Made by a program: the position numbers and the translations under genes
From: Betaproteobacteria bacterium
Lineage (GTDB): Bacteria; Pseudomonadota; Gammaproteobacteria; Burkholderiales; Rhodocyclaceae
Length of the DNA: 34,736 nucleotides
Direction: 5' to 3'
Assembly (NCBI GenBank): GCA_009776435.1
Contig: WRNU01000004.1
Span: 1,197 to 35,932 of the forward strand
In this document: one piece after another, positions 1 to 11,368 of the stretch
How the letters are laid out: each line of letters starts with the position of its first letter
Numbering within the stretch: position 1 is the stretch's first letter
The notes under the pieces: model-generated
The model's input: only the letters and a program-made list of their open reading frames with translations
The model's database searches: none
Told to the model about the DNA's origin: nothing

Positions 1-231
1 GACGGAGGGAATCACAGCGCCCGGCCGGCGAAAACTTTCATCCCCCACTTTTTCCCACGCCTCTTGTTACACACACAAAAATTAATGTACTTCATCAAGA
101 AAGTGATATACTACCGTTGATTTACAACGATTTGTACCTTTGGTGTGAAAAACGACTGAATATTCATGATAAAAATTGTTTCACTTTTTATCCGAAATGA
201 ACGACAATTAGGGTACTGAAGAGGTATATGG

Positions 232-256
232 TGGGTTTTAGTGGTGCACGGTGTGT
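232..256 (+). promoter_or_regulatory. Putative MraZ operator: three TGGGT/TGGTG/TGTGT boxes at exact 10-nt period upstream of mraZ
   Basis: Sequence TGGGT-tttag-TGGTG-cacgg-TGTGT, pentamers separated by 5-nt spacers, just upstream of the mraZ ATG; matches the known TGGGN-N5 repeat architecture of MraZ binding sites. Confidence 0.65.
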
Positions 257-281
257 CGTCCGTGTATGAGCAGGGGGAACA

Positions 282-725
282 ATGTTCCAGGGGGCTTCGT
301 CGCTCAACCTCGATGTCAAGGGACGGCTTGCAATCCCGTCCAGGCATCGTGAGGCGTTGATATCAAGCGATGGGCAGGTCGTGATGACCGCCCATCCGCA
401 CGGCTGTCTGCTCGTCTACCCCATACCTGCCTGGGAGCCGATCCGCGATCAGGTGCTGCGCGCACCCAGTCTCGATCCCCACGCGGCGCTGTTGAAGCGC
501 CTGCTCGTCGGTTATGCCCAGGAGGAGGCGCTCGATAACGCTGGTCGAGTGCTTATCAAGCCGGAATTGCGTAAATATGCCGGACTGGAAAAACTGGTCT
601 GGCTCGTCGGCCAGGGTTCGCATTTCGAGCTGTGGTCGGACGAGAGCTGGCAGCGGCAGCAGCAGGCCATGATGGCACTGGCCGAGACCGGGCTGCCTCC
701 AGGTTTCGAGAGTCTGGCTTTGTAA
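282..725 (+). CDS. mraZ: Transcriptional regulator MraZ
   Basis: 147 aa; [23 protein letters not shown] and [15 protein letters not shown] MraZ motifs; first gene of dcw cluster; AGGGGGAACA RBS. Confidence 0.97.
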   Translation: MFQGASSLNLDVKGRLAIPSRHREALISSDGQVVMTAHPHGCLLVYPIPAWEPIRDQVLRAPSLDPHAALLKRLLVGYAQEEALDNAGRVLIKPELRKYAGLEKLVWLVGQGSHFELWSDESWQRQQQAMMALAETGLPPGFESLAL

Positions 726-735
726 GGGGGCGGCC

Positions 736-1671
736 ATGCATGTCGCCGTGTTGCTCCACGAAGCGGTTGAGGCTCTGGTAGTCAAGGGGGACGGTGTCTA
801 CGTCGACGGCACTTTTGGCCGGGGTGGACATAGCCGCGAAGTGCTCGCCAGACTGAAAGAGGCGGGCAGGCTCATCGCGCTCGACCGCGACCCGCTTGCC
901 ATCGAGGCGGGACGTTCCATCATCGATCCGCGTTTCACGCTCGTCCATGCCCCGTTCAGCGAATTGAGCGCAGTGCTGGATCGGCTCGGCGTCGATGGGA
1001 TCGACGGCGTGTTGCTCGATCTCGGCGTCTCTTCGCCCCAGTTCGACGACGCGGCGAGGGGAATGAGTTTTCGTTTCGATGCGCCACTCGATATGCGCAT
1101 GGATACCAGCCGTGGTCAGACTGCGGCGCAGTGGCTGGCGGAAGCCTCCGTCGCCCAAATCACGGAGGTCCTCAGGGAGTATGGAGAAGAACGGTTTGCT
1201 CATGCGATTGCAAAGGCGATTGCAACTGCTCGGACAGGGGGCGTTGTTGCAACCACAGGACAACTTGCCGAGATCGTGGAGAAGACGATCCGTACACGCG
1301 AGCCGGGGCAACACCCGGCGACACGCAGCTTCCAGGCTCTACGGATTTTCGTTAATCAGGAACTCGAAGAGCTGAACCAGGTTTTGCCGGTGTGTGTGGA
1401 ACGGCTGAGGGCCGGTGGACGACTCGTGGTGATCAGTTTTCATTCTCTTGAAGACCGTATCGTCAAGCGTTTCATGCGCAACGAGGCGAGTCCACCGCGC
1501 CTGCCGCCGCGCTTGCCGGTGAAGGCTGCCGAGTTGCCTCGCCCGCGCCTTGCCCTGGTGGGACGCGCCCGACGGCCTTGTGAGAATGAGGTGGCGAGCA
1601 ATCCGCGTGCGCGTAGCGCGGTGATGCGGGTGGCGGAACGTTGCGGTGAATGGGGAGGGAGAGCGGCATGA
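736..1671 (+). CDS. rsmH: 16S rRNA (cytosine(1402)-N(4))-methyltransferase RsmH (MraW)
   Basis: 311 aa; [65 protein letters not shown] motifs. Confidence 0.98.
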   Translation: MHVAVLLHEAVEALVVKGDGVYVDGTFGRGGHSREVLARLKEAGRLIALDRDPLAIEAGRSIIDPRFTLVHAPFSELSAVLDRLGVDGIDGVLLDLGVSSPQFDDAARGMSFRFDAPLDMRMDTSRGQTAAQWLAEASVAQITEVLREYGEERFAHAIAKAIATARTGGVVATTGQLAEIVEKTIRTREPGQHPATRSFQALRIFVNQELEELNQVLPVCVERLRAGGRLVVISFHSLEDRIVKRFMRNEASPPRLPPRLPVKAAELPRPRLALVGRARRPCENEVASNPRARSAVMRVAERCGEWGGRAA

Positions 1672-1949
1672 TCCGGTTCGATGCCCTGTTGGTGACTCTG
1701 CTTATTGTGTTGGCCGCCGCCAGCGCCCTGGGCATGGCTTCTGCGCAGCACGAAGCCCGCAAGCTGCGTTCCACGCTCGAACATGAGCAGGTCCGCGCGC
1801 AAAACCTGGAAGTGGAATGGGGGCGGTTGCAAATCGAACAAAGCACGCTGGTTTCGCACTCCAGGGTCGAGAACATCGCGCGCGGACGCCTGGGGATGGT
1901 GCTGCCGGATCCCCGGCAGATCGTCGTGCTGGAGGGCGACAGGCCATGA
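1668..1949 (+). CDS. ftsL: Cell division protein FtsL
   Basis: Small protein with one N-terminal TM segment ([32 protein letters not shown]); ATGA overlap with rsmH; position between rsmH and ftsI. The 1650 start in the ORF track is probably too early. Confidence 0.9.
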   Translation: MIRFDALLVTLLIVLAAASALGMASAQHEARKLRSTLEHEQVRAQNLEVEWGRLQIEQSTLVSHSRVENIARGRLGMVLPDPRQIVVLEGDRP

Positions 1950-3703
1950 TCAGGCTCAGGAAGGTCGTCACTTTCAATCATAATCCCCTGCTCCAGCTCA
2001 GTCTGTCGCAGTGGCGCGCCCGCCTGGTGCTGGTCGTGCTGCTTGCGGGCATGGCCGCATTGATGGGGCGCTCGCTCTATCTACAGGGCATACACAACGA
2101 ATTTTTGCAGGCCAAGGGTGAAATGCGTTATGCGCGGGTGCTCGAAGTGCCCGCCACACGTGGGCGTATTGCCGACCGTCATGGCAATCTGCTGGCGGTC
2201 AGTACGCCGGTCAGTTCGATCTGGGCGCTTCCGTCCGATGCCAGTCAGCTTGAGCCGGGGCAGTTGCGGCAACTCGCGCAGTTGCTCGAAATGAACGTGA
2301 CCGATCTCAACGCCCGCATTGCGGGCGGGCGCGATTTCGTCTATCTCAAACGTCAGGTTTCTCCCGAACTCGCGGAAAAGGTTGCGGCGCTCAATTTGCC
2401 CGGTATTCATCAGCAGAACGAATTCCGTCGTTATTACCCGAGCGGCGAAGTCATGGCGCACATGCTCGGCTTCACCAATGTCGATGATCGTGGTCAGGAA
2501 GGGATCGAACTGGCTTTCGATCGCTTGTTGACCGGACAGGCGGGTTCACGGCGGGTCATCAAGGACAGGCGCGGGCAGGTGGTGGAAGATGTGGAATCCA
2601 TCAGTTCACCACGCGACGGCAAGGACGTGGCGCTGGCGATGGATGCCAAAATCCAGTATCTGGCGTATTCCGCCTTGCGCGAGGCGGTGCAGCAGCATCG
2701 CGCCAAGGCCGGTTCGGTGGTGGTGATCGACGTTCGCACCGGAGAAGTGCTGGCGCTGGTCAATGCGCCGGCCTTCAATCCCAATAACCGCACCCGCTTG
2801 AGCGGGGAGCAACTGCGCAACCGGGTTTTTACCGACACTTTCGAGCCGGGTTCGATCATGAAGCCTTTCGTTGCCGCAATGGCGATCGAGAGCGGCAAGT
2901 TTCGCGCGACGACGCAAATCGACACCTACTCCGGCAGCTTCAACATCGGCAGACACACGATTCACGATACGCATCCCTATCGCACGCTCACGGTGACCGA
3001 GATCATCCAGAAGTCCTCCAATATCGGCACGGCGCGGCTGGCATTGGAGTTCGAGCCGGAATACATGTGGGCGTTCTACGACCGGCTCGGTTTCGGCTCG
3101 GCGCCTGGGTTGGGCTTTCCCGGAGAGGCCAGCGGCAACCTGCGTCCGGCCAAAACCTGGAAGCCGATCGAGCAGGCAACGATGGCCTACGGTCACGGCG
3201 TTTCGGTTTCGCTGATCCAGATTGCCCGCGCTTATCTGGCTTTCGCGCGCGATGGCGATCTCGTGCCGCTGTCGATGACCCGCGTCGACGCGCCGCCGGT
3301 CGGTGTGCAGGTATTGTCGCCACAGGTGGCGCACGAAATGCGGCAGATCATGGAAACGGTCGTAAGTCCGGGCGGCACTGCCGTCCGCGCCCAGGTTTCG
3401 GGCTACCGCGTGGCGGGCAAGACGGGAACCGCCAACAAGATCGAAAACAGGCGCTACGTCAATAAATACGTCTCGTCCTTCGTCGGCTTTGCGCCGGTGT
3501 CGAACCCGAGGGTGGTCGTGGCGGTGATGATTGATGAACCCTCCGGCAATCAGCATTACGGCGGCGCGGTGGCCGCGCCGGTGTTTGCGCAGGTGGCAGG
3601 AGGCGCCTTGCGCGCCCTGGGCGTGGTTCCCGACGCGCATCGTGCGCCCTTGCAGTTGATTGCGGTGGGCAATGAACGCGCGCTGGGCGAAGGGGGGTTG
3701 TGA
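1946..3703 (+). CDS. ftsI: Peptidoglycan D,D-transpeptidase FtsI (PBP3)
   Basis: FEPGSIMKPF (SxxK), SSNIGTARLAL (SxN), KTGTANK (KTG) motifs; start chosen at the ATGA overlap with ftsL rather than ORF-track start 1817. Confidence 0.97.
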   Translation: MIRLRKVVTFNHNPLLQLSLSQWRARLVLVVLLAGMAALMGRSLYLQGIHNEFLQAKGEMRYARVLEVPATRGRIADRHGNLLAVSTPVSSIWALPSDASQLEPGQLRQLAQLLEMNVTDLNARIAGGRDFVYLKRQVSPELAEKVAALNLPGIHQQNEFRRYYPSGEVMAHMLGFTNVDDRGQEGIELAFDRLLTGQAGSRRVIKDRRGQVVEDVESISSPRDGKDVALAMDAKIQYLAYSALREAVQQHRAKAGSVVVIDVRTGEVLALVNAPAFNPNNRTRLSGEQLRNRVFTDTFEPGSIMKPFVAAMAIESGKFRATTQIDTYSGSFNIGRHTIHDTHPYRTLTVTEIIQKSSNIGTARLALEFEPEYMWAFYDRLGFGSAPGLGFPGEASGNLRPAKTWKPIEQATMAYGHGVSVSLIQIARAYLAFARDGDLVPLSMTRVDAPPVGVQVLSPQVAHEMRQIMETVVSPGGTAVRAQVSGYRVAGKTGTANKIENRRYVNKYVSSFVGFAPVSNPRVVVAVMIDEPSGNQHYGGAVAAPVFAQVAGGALRALGVVPDAHRAPLQLIAVGNERALGEGGL

Positions 3704-5190
3704 TGCGCGCCGAAGACGTGCTCGCGTTGCTTGCCGGAATCGGGGTACAGCCACGTGGCATATGCGTGGATTCGCGCCGCGTGGGGCCGGGGGATCTATT
3801 CGTCGCCTGGCCGGGCGCGACCGACGATGGGCGCAAACATATCGACGATGCGCTGTCTCGCGGCGCGGCTGCGGCGCTTTATGAAAGCAGCGACGGTTTT
3901 CGTTTGCCCGAAACGGGACGGCCCGTGTTTGCGGTCGAGGGCTTGCGCGCATTGGCTGGAGTCCTGGCAGACGAGATTTACGGAAGACCCTCGGAAAAAC
4001 TGTGGCTGGCCGGGGTGACGGGAACCAACGGCAAGACCACCATCAGTCAATGGATTGCCCGCGCGCTCGAAGGCTTCGGCTGCCCCTGCGGGGTCATCGG
4101 CACGCTGGGCAGCGGTTTCCCGGATGCGCTGACGGCCAGCTTCAATACGACGCAGGAAGCCGCCGATCTGCATCGGTTGCTGGCCGGTTTCGTCGCATCC
4201 GGCGCGCGCGCGGCGGCGATGGAAGTCTCCTCGATCGGCCTCGACCAGGGACGGGTCAATGGCGCGCGGTTCGACGTGGCGGTCTTTACCAATCTTACGC
4301 GCGACCACATCGACTATCACGGGTCGATGCAAGCCTATGCCGAGGCCAAGGCGCGGTTTTTCGATCTGCCGGACGTGGGGGCGGCGGTCATCAATCTCGA
4401 TGACGATTTCGGCGTGGAACAGGCCGCTCGTCTGGCGGCGCGCGGCATGCGGGTGATTGGCGTCGGTCTGGAGGATCGCGCCGGGATGCCGGCAGGGGTG
4501 GAAAGGCTCGTTGGCGCGGGTTTGCGCGCCAGTCCGACAGGATTGTGCTTCGACGCGCTCTGGGAAGGCCGTCGGGTGGCGCTGGATGCCCGCCTCGCGG
4601 GCATGTTCAACGCTTCCAACCTGCTCGCGGTCATTGGCGCGCTGCTGTTGCATGGCGAACCCCTGGGCGACATCGTGCAGATTGCGAAAACGTTGGCTCC
4701 GCCGCCCGGCAGGATGCAAATCATGGGCGGCGACGGCGAGCCGCTGGTGATCATCGACTACGCTCACACGCCGGATGCGCTCGTCAAGGCGCTCGAGGCG
4801 GTGCGTGAGACTGCGCACGCACGCGGGGGCCGACTGATCTGTGTATTTGGCTGCGGAGGCGGGCGTGACACGGGCAAGCGCCCCCTGATGGGAGAGGCTG
4901 CGACAAAATTCGCCGACCGGGTGATCGTTACCAGCGACAATCCGCGCTTTGAAACACCGCAGAAAATCATCGACGACATTCTCAGGGGCGCGGGTCCGAG
5001 CGCCGAGGCCGTAATCGGGCGCGCGGAAGCGATCCATTCCGCCGTGAAGACGGCCAGGGATGCCGACGTGATTCTCATCGCGGGCAAGGGGCATGAGACC
5101 TACCAGGAAATAGGCGGCGAGCGGCATCCGTTTTCCGATTGCGAGCAGGCCATGCAGGCGCTTGCAGCGCGCGGGAGAACGTCATCATGA
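3703..5190 (+). CDS. murE: UDP-N-acetylmuramoyl-L-alanyl-D-glutamate--2,6-diaminopimelate ligase MurE
   Basis: GVTGTNGKTT Mur ligase P-loop, DYAHTPDALVKALE, GCGGGRDTGKRPLMG, SDNPRFETP (DNPR DAP-ligase motif). Confidence 0.97.
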   Translation: MRAEDVLALLAGIGVQPRGICVDSRRVGPGDLFVAWPGATDDGRKHIDDALSRGAAAALYESSDGFRLPETGRPVFAVEGLRALAGVLADEIYGRPSEKLWLAGVTGTNGKTTISQWIARALEGFGCPCGVIGTLGSGFPDALTASFNTTQEAADLHRLLAGFVASGARAAAMEVSSIGLDQGRVNGARFDVAVFTNLTRDHIDYHGSMQAYAEAKARFFDLPDVGAAVINLDDDFGVEQAARLAARGMRVIGVGLEDRAGMPAGVERLVGAGLRASPTGLCFDALWEGRRVALDARLAGMFNASNLLAVIGALLLHGEPLGDIVQIAKTLAPPPGRMQIMGGDGEPLVIIDYAHTPDALVKALEAVRETAHARGGRLICVFGCGGGRDTGKRPLMGEAATKFADRVIVTSDNPRFETPQKIIDDILRGAGPSAEAVIGRAEAIHSAVKTARDADVILIAGKGHETYQEIGGERHPFSDCEQAMQALAARGRTSS

Positions 5191-6596
5191 TGACGCTTGC
5201 CGAGGCGCTCGATCTGCTGGCCCCGCGTCACGAAGCGCGGGCGGTGGGCGAAGCGCGCGTCGAGACAGTGGGAACCGATAGCCGCGCCATCGCGCCCGGC
5301 CAGTTGTTCGTCGCCTTGCGCGGCGAGCGGTTCGACGGTCACGATTTCGTCGATGCGGCGCTGGCTGCGGGCGCGGCGGCGGTGATGGTCGATGCGCGCT
5401 GGGAGGCGGAACACACAGGAAGCAGCGTAGCGCGGCTCGTGGTCGACGATACCCGCCTCGCGCTCGGGCTTCTGGCCGCAGGCTGGCGCGCGCGCTTCGA
5501 TATTGCGCTGATCGGCATCACCGGCAGCAACGGCAAGACCACGGTCAAGGAGATGTGCGCGTCGATTTTACGCGCATGGTTTGGAAAAAATGACAATGTC
5601 CTTGCCACGCAAGGCAATCTCAACAACGACATCGGCCTGCCGCTGACTCTCCTCGGCCTGCGCGCGCATCACAGGGCGGCCGTGATCGAAATGGGAATGA
5701 ATCACCCCGGCGAGATTGCCATGCTCACCGGGTTGGCGCGTCCGACGGTGGCGCTGGTCAACAACGCCCAACGCGCCCATCTCGAAGGAATGGTTTCGCT
5801 GGAAGCCGTCGCGCGCGAGAAAGGATGCATTTACGAGGGATTGGGCGACGGGGGCGTGGCCGTGGTCAATGTCGACGACGCGCACGCCGATGAGTGGCTG
5901 GCTCTAACGGCGCGCGCGGGCCGCGAGACGGTGACTTTCGGCATGGAGAAACCGGCGGCTGTGAGCGGGCGTTGCGAATTGCATGAGCTGGCGTCGACCC
6001 TCCAACTCGATACGCCCTGGGGACAGGCCGAATGCGCGTTGCGGATGCCGGGACTCCATAATGCGCTCAACGCTTTGGCCGCTGCCGCTGCCTGTTTGTC
6101 TGCGGGCGCGCCGCTCACGGCGGTGACGGCAGGGCTCTCCAATTGCGGCGGCGCGCGCGGTCGGCTGCAACGGCGCATCGGCCCGCGTGCAGCCTTGATC
6201 CTCGACGACACGTACAACGCCAACCCGGATTCGGTACGCGCGGGCATCGACGTGCTCGTTCGCATGCCGGGCAGGACGATTCTCGTATTCGGCGACATGG
6301 GCGAAGTCGGAGAAACCAGCGCGCAGGCGCATGCCGAAATAGGCTCCTATGCGAGAAACAAAGGGGTCGATTGTTTGTGTACACTCGGTGTCATGAGCGA
6401 GAATGCTGTAAGCAATTTCGGTATAGACGGAAGGCATTTTTCTTCGATTGAAATGTTGGTGGAGGCGCTCGCTCCCGATCTCGGCGCCGACGATACGGTG
6501 CTGGTGAAAGGTTCGCGCTTCATGCGCATGGAACGGGTGGTGGAGGCGCTGACGGCGCTGGCCGACCCTGTTCCACATCCGGGGGGGGGAGACTGA
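5187..6596 (+). CDS. murF: UDP-N-acetylmuramoyl-tripeptide--D-alanyl-D-alanine ligase MurF
   Basis: [55 protein letters not shown] motifs; ATGA overlap with murE. Confidence 0.97.
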   Translation: MMTLAEALDLLAPRHEARAVGEARVETVGTDSRAIAPGQLFVALRGERFDGHDFVDAALAAGAAAVMVDARWEAEHTGSSVARLVVDDTRLALGLLAAGWRARFDIALIGITGSNGKTTVKEMCASILRAWFGKNDNVLATQGNLNNDIGLPLTLLGLRAHHRAAVIEMGMNHPGEIAMLTGLARPTVALVNNAQRAHLEGMVSLEAVAREKGCIYEGLGDGGVAVVNVDDAHADEWLALTARAGRETVTFGMEKPAAVSGRCELHELASTLQLDTPWGQAECALRMPGLHNALNALAAAAACLSAGAPLTAVTAGLSNCGGARGRLQRRIGPRAALILDDTYNANPDSVRAGIDVLVRMPGRTILVFGDMGEVGETSAQAHAEIGSYARNKGVDCLCTLGVMSENAVSNFGIDGRHFSSIEMLVEALAPDLGADDTVLVKGSRFMRMERVVEALTALADPVPHPGGGD

Positions 6597-7699
6597 TGCT
6601 GTACGCATTGACGGAATGGCTCGATCCATTCATTCGCGGCGTCGGAGTGTTCAAATACGTCACGTTGCGCACGGTGCTGGCGGTGATGACTGCGCTCTTT
6701 TTCTCGCTTGCCCTCGGGCCGATGGTCATCCGCTGGCTGGCGGCCAAAAAGATCGGGCAGGCGGTGCGCGCCGACGGGCCGCAGGCTCACCTGGTCAAAA
6801 CCGGCACGCCCACGATGGGCGGCATCCTGATCCTGATCGCGGTGGCATTGACCACGCTCCTGTGGGGAGATCTGACCAACCGCTACGTCTGGACGGTGCT
6901 CGTGGTCACGCTCGGTTTCGGCATCATCGGATGGTATGACGACTGGAAAAAAGTGGCGTATCGCGATCCGAACGGATTGGCGGCGCGCTGGAAATTCTTT
7001 TGGCAATCGGTGCTCGGCATCGGCGCGGCGCTGTTCCTCGCGTTTTCGACCGACAACCCGGCGCAGACGGATCTCATCGTGCCGTTTTTCAAGAGCGTCA
7101 AGTATCCGCTGGGGGTGTTCGGTTTCGTCGTGCTCACCTATCTCGTCATCGTCGGTACTTCCAACGCGGTCAATCTGACCGACGGGCTGGACGGGCTGGC
7201 CATCATGCCGACGGTGATGGTGGCGGGAGCCTTGGGCGTCTTTGCCTTTGTGACCGGGCATGCCGAATTCTCCAAGTATCTGCTCATTCCCTCCGTACCC
7301 GGCGCGAACGAGTTGTGCATCGTGCTCGGCGCAATCGTGGGGGCGGGGTTGGGTTTCCTGTGGTTCAACGCCTATCCGGCGGAAGTGTTCATGGGCGATG
7401 TCGGGGCGCTTTCCCTGGGAGCGGCGCTGGGGTGCGTGGCGGTCATCGTGCGCCAGGAGATCGTGCTCGCCATCATGGGGGGGCTGTTCGTCGTGGAGGC
7501 GCTTTCGGTCATGGTGCAGGTTTCCTGGTTCAAGTACACCAAGAGGCGATACGGACAGGGGCGGCGCATCCTGCTCATGGCCCCGTTGCATCACCATTTC
7601 GAGCAGAGCGGCTGGAAGGAAACGCAGGTGGTGGTGCGGTTTTGGATCATCACGCTCATGTTGGTGCTTTTCGGTCTGGCGACCCTGAAGCTGAGGTAA
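6596..7699 (+). CDS. mraY: Phospho-N-acetylmuramoyl-pentapeptide-transferase MraY
   Basis: 367 aa polytopic; [35 protein letters not shown] motifs. Confidence 0.98.
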   Translation: MLYALTEWLDPFIRGVGVFKYVTLRTVLAVMTALFFSLALGPMVIRWLAAKKIGQAVRADGPQAHLVKTGTPTMGGILILIAVALTTLLWGDLTNRYVWTVLVVTLGFGIIGWYDDWKKVAYRDPNGLAARWKFFWQSVLGIGAALFLAFSTDNPAQTDLIVPFFKSVKYPLGVFGFVVLTYLVIVGTSNAVNLTDGLDGLAIMPTVMVAGALGVFAFVTGHAEFSKYLLIPSVPGANELCIVLGAIVGAGLGFLWFNAYPAEVFMGDVGALSLGAALGCVAVIVRQEIVLAIMGGLFVVEALSVMVQVSWFKYTKRRYGQGRRILLMAPLHHHFEQSGWKETQVVVRFWIITLMLVLFGLATLKLR

Positions 7700-7707
7700 G
7701 GACGGAG

Positions 7708-9075
7708 ATGGAACTGGCGAGTCAACGCTTCCTCGTTGTGGGCCTGGGTGAATCCGGGCTGGCGATGACGAAATGGCTGAAGAGCCAGGGCGCAGCCGTG
7801 CGCGTTGCCGACAGCCGCGAGAACCCGCCCAACCGCGCGGCGCTGGCGGCGTTTGCACCGGATGTCGAGGTCATCGCCGGGCCGTTCAGGCCGGAGACGT
7901 TTGCGGGCGTGGAGGCGATTGCGCTCTCGCCCGGCGTGCCCAGGGCTACGCCGGAGATTGTCGCCGCCGCCGGGAAAACGCCGATCGTCTCAGAGGTGGA
8001 CCTGTTTGCCGACGCCATCGGGGCGCTTGCGCCGGAATCGAAAATACTGGCGGTCACCGGCTCGAACGGCAAGACCACGACCACGGCTTTGACCGCGCAT
8101 CTGCTGAACGGCGCGGGTGTGGAGGCGATTGCGTGCGGCAACATTTCGCCTTCGCTGCTCGATGCGCTGATGGCGGCGCTGGTCGCGGGCCGCTTCCCGC
8201 GTGTATGGGTGCTGGAATTGTCCAGCTTCCAGTTGGAAATCACGCACCGCCTGGCGGCGCATGCCGCAGCGGTGCTCAACGTGAGCGAAGATCATCTCGA
8301 TCGCTACGATTCCATGCACGATTACGTGCAGGCCAAGGCGCGCGTCTTCCAGAACACGGCAACCCTGCGGGTGCTCAATCGCAACGATGACCGCAGCCTG
8401 GGACTCGGGGGATGCGGCCCCGGCATGGTGACGTTCGGTCTCGATCCCGCGCCGCGCGCCGGACATTACGGCATCGAACGTGACGCCATTCATTTCGGCG
8501 CCGAACGTTTGATCGGTCTCGACGAATTGCCCCTCAAAGGGCTGCACAACGCCGCCAATGTCATGGCTGCGCTGGCCTTGTGTCAGGCCGTCGGCGTGGA
8601 TGCCGGGAAGGTGCTGCCCGCACTCAGGACGTTCAGGGGCTTGCCGCATCGGGTCGAACCCGTTACGGAAATCGACGGGGTGCTCTACGTCGATGATTCC
8701 AAGGGAACCAACGTCGGGGCGACGCTTGCCGCCATCGAAGGCATGGGACGGCCCGTGGCCATCGTGCTGGGCGGGGACGGCAAGGGACAGGATTTTATGC
8801 CCCTGAAAGGCGCATTGGAGCGTCATGGCCGCGCGGTGGCCCTGATTGGCCGGGATGGCTCGCTCATCGGTAAAACCATCACCGGCTGCGGTGTACCCGT
8901 GAAGCCTTTCGCCCGCCTGGAAGAGGCCGTGCGCTGGCTCGCGGGACAGGCGCAGGCAGGGGACTGCGTGTTGCTTTCGCCCGCCTGCGCAAGTTTGGAC
9001 ATGTTCAGAGACTACGCGCATCGCGCCGAAGTGTTCGTTCGCGCCGTGCGGACCTTGCCGGGAGGTGGACGATGA
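7708..9075 (+). CDS. murD: UDP-N-acetylmuramoylalanine--D-glutamate ligase MurD
   Basis: [50 protein letters not shown] motifs; start set at ATG with GGACGGAG RBS rather than ORF-track start 7000. Confidence 0.97.
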   Translation: MELASQRFLVVGLGESGLAMTKWLKSQGAAVRVADSRENPPNRAALAAFAPDVEVIAGPFRPETFAGVEAIALSPGVPRATPEIVAAAGKTPIVSEVDLFADAIGALAPESKILAVTGSNGKTTTTALTAHLLNGAGVEAIACGNISPSLLDALMAALVAGRFPRVWVLELSSFQLEITHRLAAHAAAVLNVSEDHLDRYDSMHDYVQAKARVFQNTATLRVLNRNDDRSLGLGGCGPGMVTFGLDPAPRAGHYGIERDAIHFGAERLIGLDELPLKGLHNAANVMAALALCQAVGVDAGKVLPALRTFRGLPHRVEPVTEIDGVLYVDDSKGTNVGATLAAIEGMGRPVAIVLGGDGKGQDFMPLKGALERHGRAVALIGRDGSLIGKTITGCGVPVKPFARLEEAVRWLAGQAQAGDCVLLSPACASLDMFRDYAHRAEVFVRAVRTLPGGGR

Positions 9076-10307
9076 GGCTCGTCGGCACCCTGACGAGAGG
9101 TCTTTTCGGCAAAGGCGTCGGTCGTGGCGACAACATCGCTGCGCGCACGGTCGGGCGGCTGTCCAAGCCGCGCGTGCCGGTGAGCGAAGTCGATCCGGTA
9201 CTGACCTGGTCGGCCGCCATCCTGCTCACGCTCGGACTGGTGATGGTCTATTCGGCCTCGATCGCTACCGCCGAAGCCAGCGCCTATACCGGCTACCAGG
9301 CGAACTACTTCCTGGTTCGGCACGCGCTTTTCCTCGGTGTGGGGCTGACGGTGGGGCTGGCCGTGTTTCACATTCCGATGGGAATGTGGCAGCGCATGGC
9401 CCCCTGGCTCTTCCTGATCGGGGTCGTTTTGCTGGCGATGACGCTGGTTCCGAGCATCGGTCACAAGGTAGGCGGCGGACGGCGTTGGCTGCCGATGGGT
9501 CCGGTGAATTTTCAGCCTTCCGAGTTGATGAAGCTGTTTGTGGCGATCTACGCCGCCGATTACACGGTGCGCAAGCTCGATGTCATGAGCAGTTTCAAGA
9601 AGGGCTTCATGCCGATGATGGTGGTGATTCTCTTCGTCGGCTGCCTGTTGCTGTTCCAGCCGGATTTCGGCACGTTCGTGGTGATCGCCGCCATCGCGTT
9701 CGGCGTGCTTTTCCTGGGTGGCGTCAGCATCCGCGTTTTTCTGCTGTTGGGGCTGGCGGCGTTTGTCGGCTTCATCCTCCTGATCTATATCCAGCCCTAC
9801 ATGCGCGCGCGCATTCTCGGCTTCATGAATCCCTGGGCCGATCCGTTCGGGGACGGCTATCAACTGACGCATGCGCTGATCGCGTTCGGGCGGGGCGAAT
9901 GGCTGGGCGTGGGCCTGGGCGGCAGTATCGAGAAGCTCTTTTACCTGCCCGAGTCGCATACCGATTTCCTGCTTGCGGTGATTGCCGAGGAATTGGGCTT
10001 TGCCGGGGTGTTCGTCGTGGTCGGGCTGTTCGTGCTGCTGATTCAGCGCGCCTTCGTCATCGGGCGCGAGGCGATCCGGCTCGAACGCTATTTTTCCGGA
10101 CTGGTGGCGCAGGCCATCGGTTTGTGGATCGGCGTGCAGGCGTTCATCAGCATGGGCGTGAATATGGGGCTGTTGCCGACCAAGGGATTGACTCTGCCGT
10201 TGATGAGCTATGGAGGTTCCGGTCTGCTTGCCAACTGCCTGGCGCTCGGCATCCTGCTGCGTATCGATTGGGAGACGCGGGTGCTGAAACGGGGGGGCAA
10301 CGCATGA
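9072..10307 (+). CDS. ftsW: Lipid II polymerase / cell division protein FtsW (SEDS family)
   Basis: 411 aa polytopic; [44 protein letters not shown] motifs. Confidence 0.97.
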   Translation: MRLVGTLTRGLFGKGVGRGDNIAARTVGRLSKPRVPVSEVDPVLTWSAAILLTLGLVMVYSASIATAEASAYTGYQANYFLVRHALFLGVGLTVGLAVFHIPMGMWQRMAPWLFLIGVVLLAMTLVPSIGHKVGGGRRWLPMGPVNFQPSELMKLFVAIYAADYTVRKLDVMSSFKKGFMPMMVVILFVGCLLLFQPDFGTFVVIAAIAFGVLFLGGVSIRVFLLLGLAAFVGFILLIYIQPYMRARILGFMNPWADPFGDGYQLTHALIAFGRGEWLGVGLGGSIEKLFYLPESHTDFLLAVIAEELGFAGVFVVVGLFVLLIQRAFVIGREAIRLERYFSGLVAQAIGLWIGVQAFISMGVNMGLLPTKGLTLPLMSYGGSGLLANCLALGILLRIDWETRVLKRGGNA

Positions 10308-11368
10308 AGACGGTGATGGTGATGGCTGGAGGAACCGGCGGGCACATCTTCCCTGGGATTGCCATTGCCGAATGCCTGCGCACGCGCGGCTGGAACATCG
10401 TCTGGCTCGGCAACCCCGACGGTATGGAAGCGCGACTCGTGCCGCCGCGCGGCTACCGGATGGAGTGGCTGCGTTTCGGCGCGTTGCGCGGCAAGGGGCT
10501 GTTGCGCAAGCTCTTGTTGCCGTTCAATCTGCTGCGCGGGTGCTGGCAGGCGTGGAGGATATTGTTGCGCGTGCGCCCGGACGTGGTAGTCGGCATGGGC
10601 GGCTATGTCACTTTTCCAGCCGGATTCGTGACGGTACTGACGCGACGCCCCCTAGTGTTGCACGAACAGAATTCCATCGCCGGACTCGCCAACAAGGTAT
10701 TGGGGCGCTTTGCCTCCCGTGTGCTCTCGGGGTTCCCAGGGGCATTGCCGGACGCGCGCTGGGTGGGCAATCCGGTGCGTGAGGAAATCGTCGCCGTTGC
10801 GCCGCCCGCGATGCGTTTCGAGGGACGCGACGGCCCGCTACGCCTGCTGGTGGTCGGCGGCAGCCTGGGCGCAGCGGTGTTCAACGACGTGGTTCCCCGC
10901 GCGCTGGCGATGATTCCGGCCGAGCGCCGTCCCACGGTCGTGCATCAGGCCGGCGAAAAACAGATTGATACATTGCGGGCGGCTTATGCCGCTGCCGGGG
11001 TCGAAGGCGATCTGCGTCCCTTCATTGATGATATGGCTGCCGCCTATGCAGAGGCCGATCTCGTGCTCTGTCGGGCAGGGGCGCTCACCATCTCCGAGTT
11101 GACGGCGGCGGGAGTCGCCAGCCTGCTGGTGCCCTTCCCTTATGCGGTGGACGACCACCAGACGACCAATGCGCAGTTCCTCTCCTCGCGGGAGGCGGCC
11201 TGGTTCATGCCGCAACCGACCCTGGAACCAGGGAAACTGGCGGAGTTGCTTCAGGATATCAAGCGTTGCCAGTTGCTGCACATGGCCGAAAGCGCCCGTG
11301 CGCTGGCAAGGCCGCTCGCAGCCGTGGATGTGGCGGATGCGTGCGTGGAACTGACGGTGAAAGCATGA
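10304..11368 (+). CDS. murG: UDP-N-acetylglucosamine--N-acetylmuramyl-(pentapeptide) pyrophosphoryl-undecaprenol GlcNAc transferase MurG
   Basis: [96 protein letters not shown] overlap with ftsW. Confidence 0.98.
   Translation: MKTVMVMAGGTGGHIFPGIAIAECLRTRGWNIVWLGNPDGMEARLVPPRGYRMEWLRFGALRGKGLLRKLLLPFNLLRGCWQAWRILLRVRPDVVVGMGGYVTFPAGFVTVLTRRPLVLHEQNSIAGLANKVLGRFASRVLSGFPGALPDARWVGNPVREEIVAVAPPAMRFEGRDGPLRLLVVGGSLGAAVFNDVVPRALAMIPAERRPTVVHQAGEKQIDTLRAAYAAAGVEGDLRPFIDDMAAAYAEADLVLCRAGALTISELTAAGVASLLVPFPYAVDDHQTTNAQFLSSREAAWFMPQPTLEPGKLAELLQDIKRCQLLHMAESARALARPLAAVDVADACVELTVKA

Noticed and set aside
1-281. Additional operators or DnaA boxes upstream of mraZ (e.g. tttatccgaaa)
   Set aside because: Match to TTATCCACA is too weak; only the 10-nt period MraZ boxes are well supported.
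111-347. 78-aa minus-strand ORF overlapping the mraZ promoter
   Set aside because: No RBS or homology signal; overlaps the regulatory region and mraZ start.
2606-5127. Long minus-strand ORFs (448 aa, 443 aa) opposite ftsI/murE
   Set aside because: Antisense to conserved genes, Arg/His-rich, no motifs or RBS.
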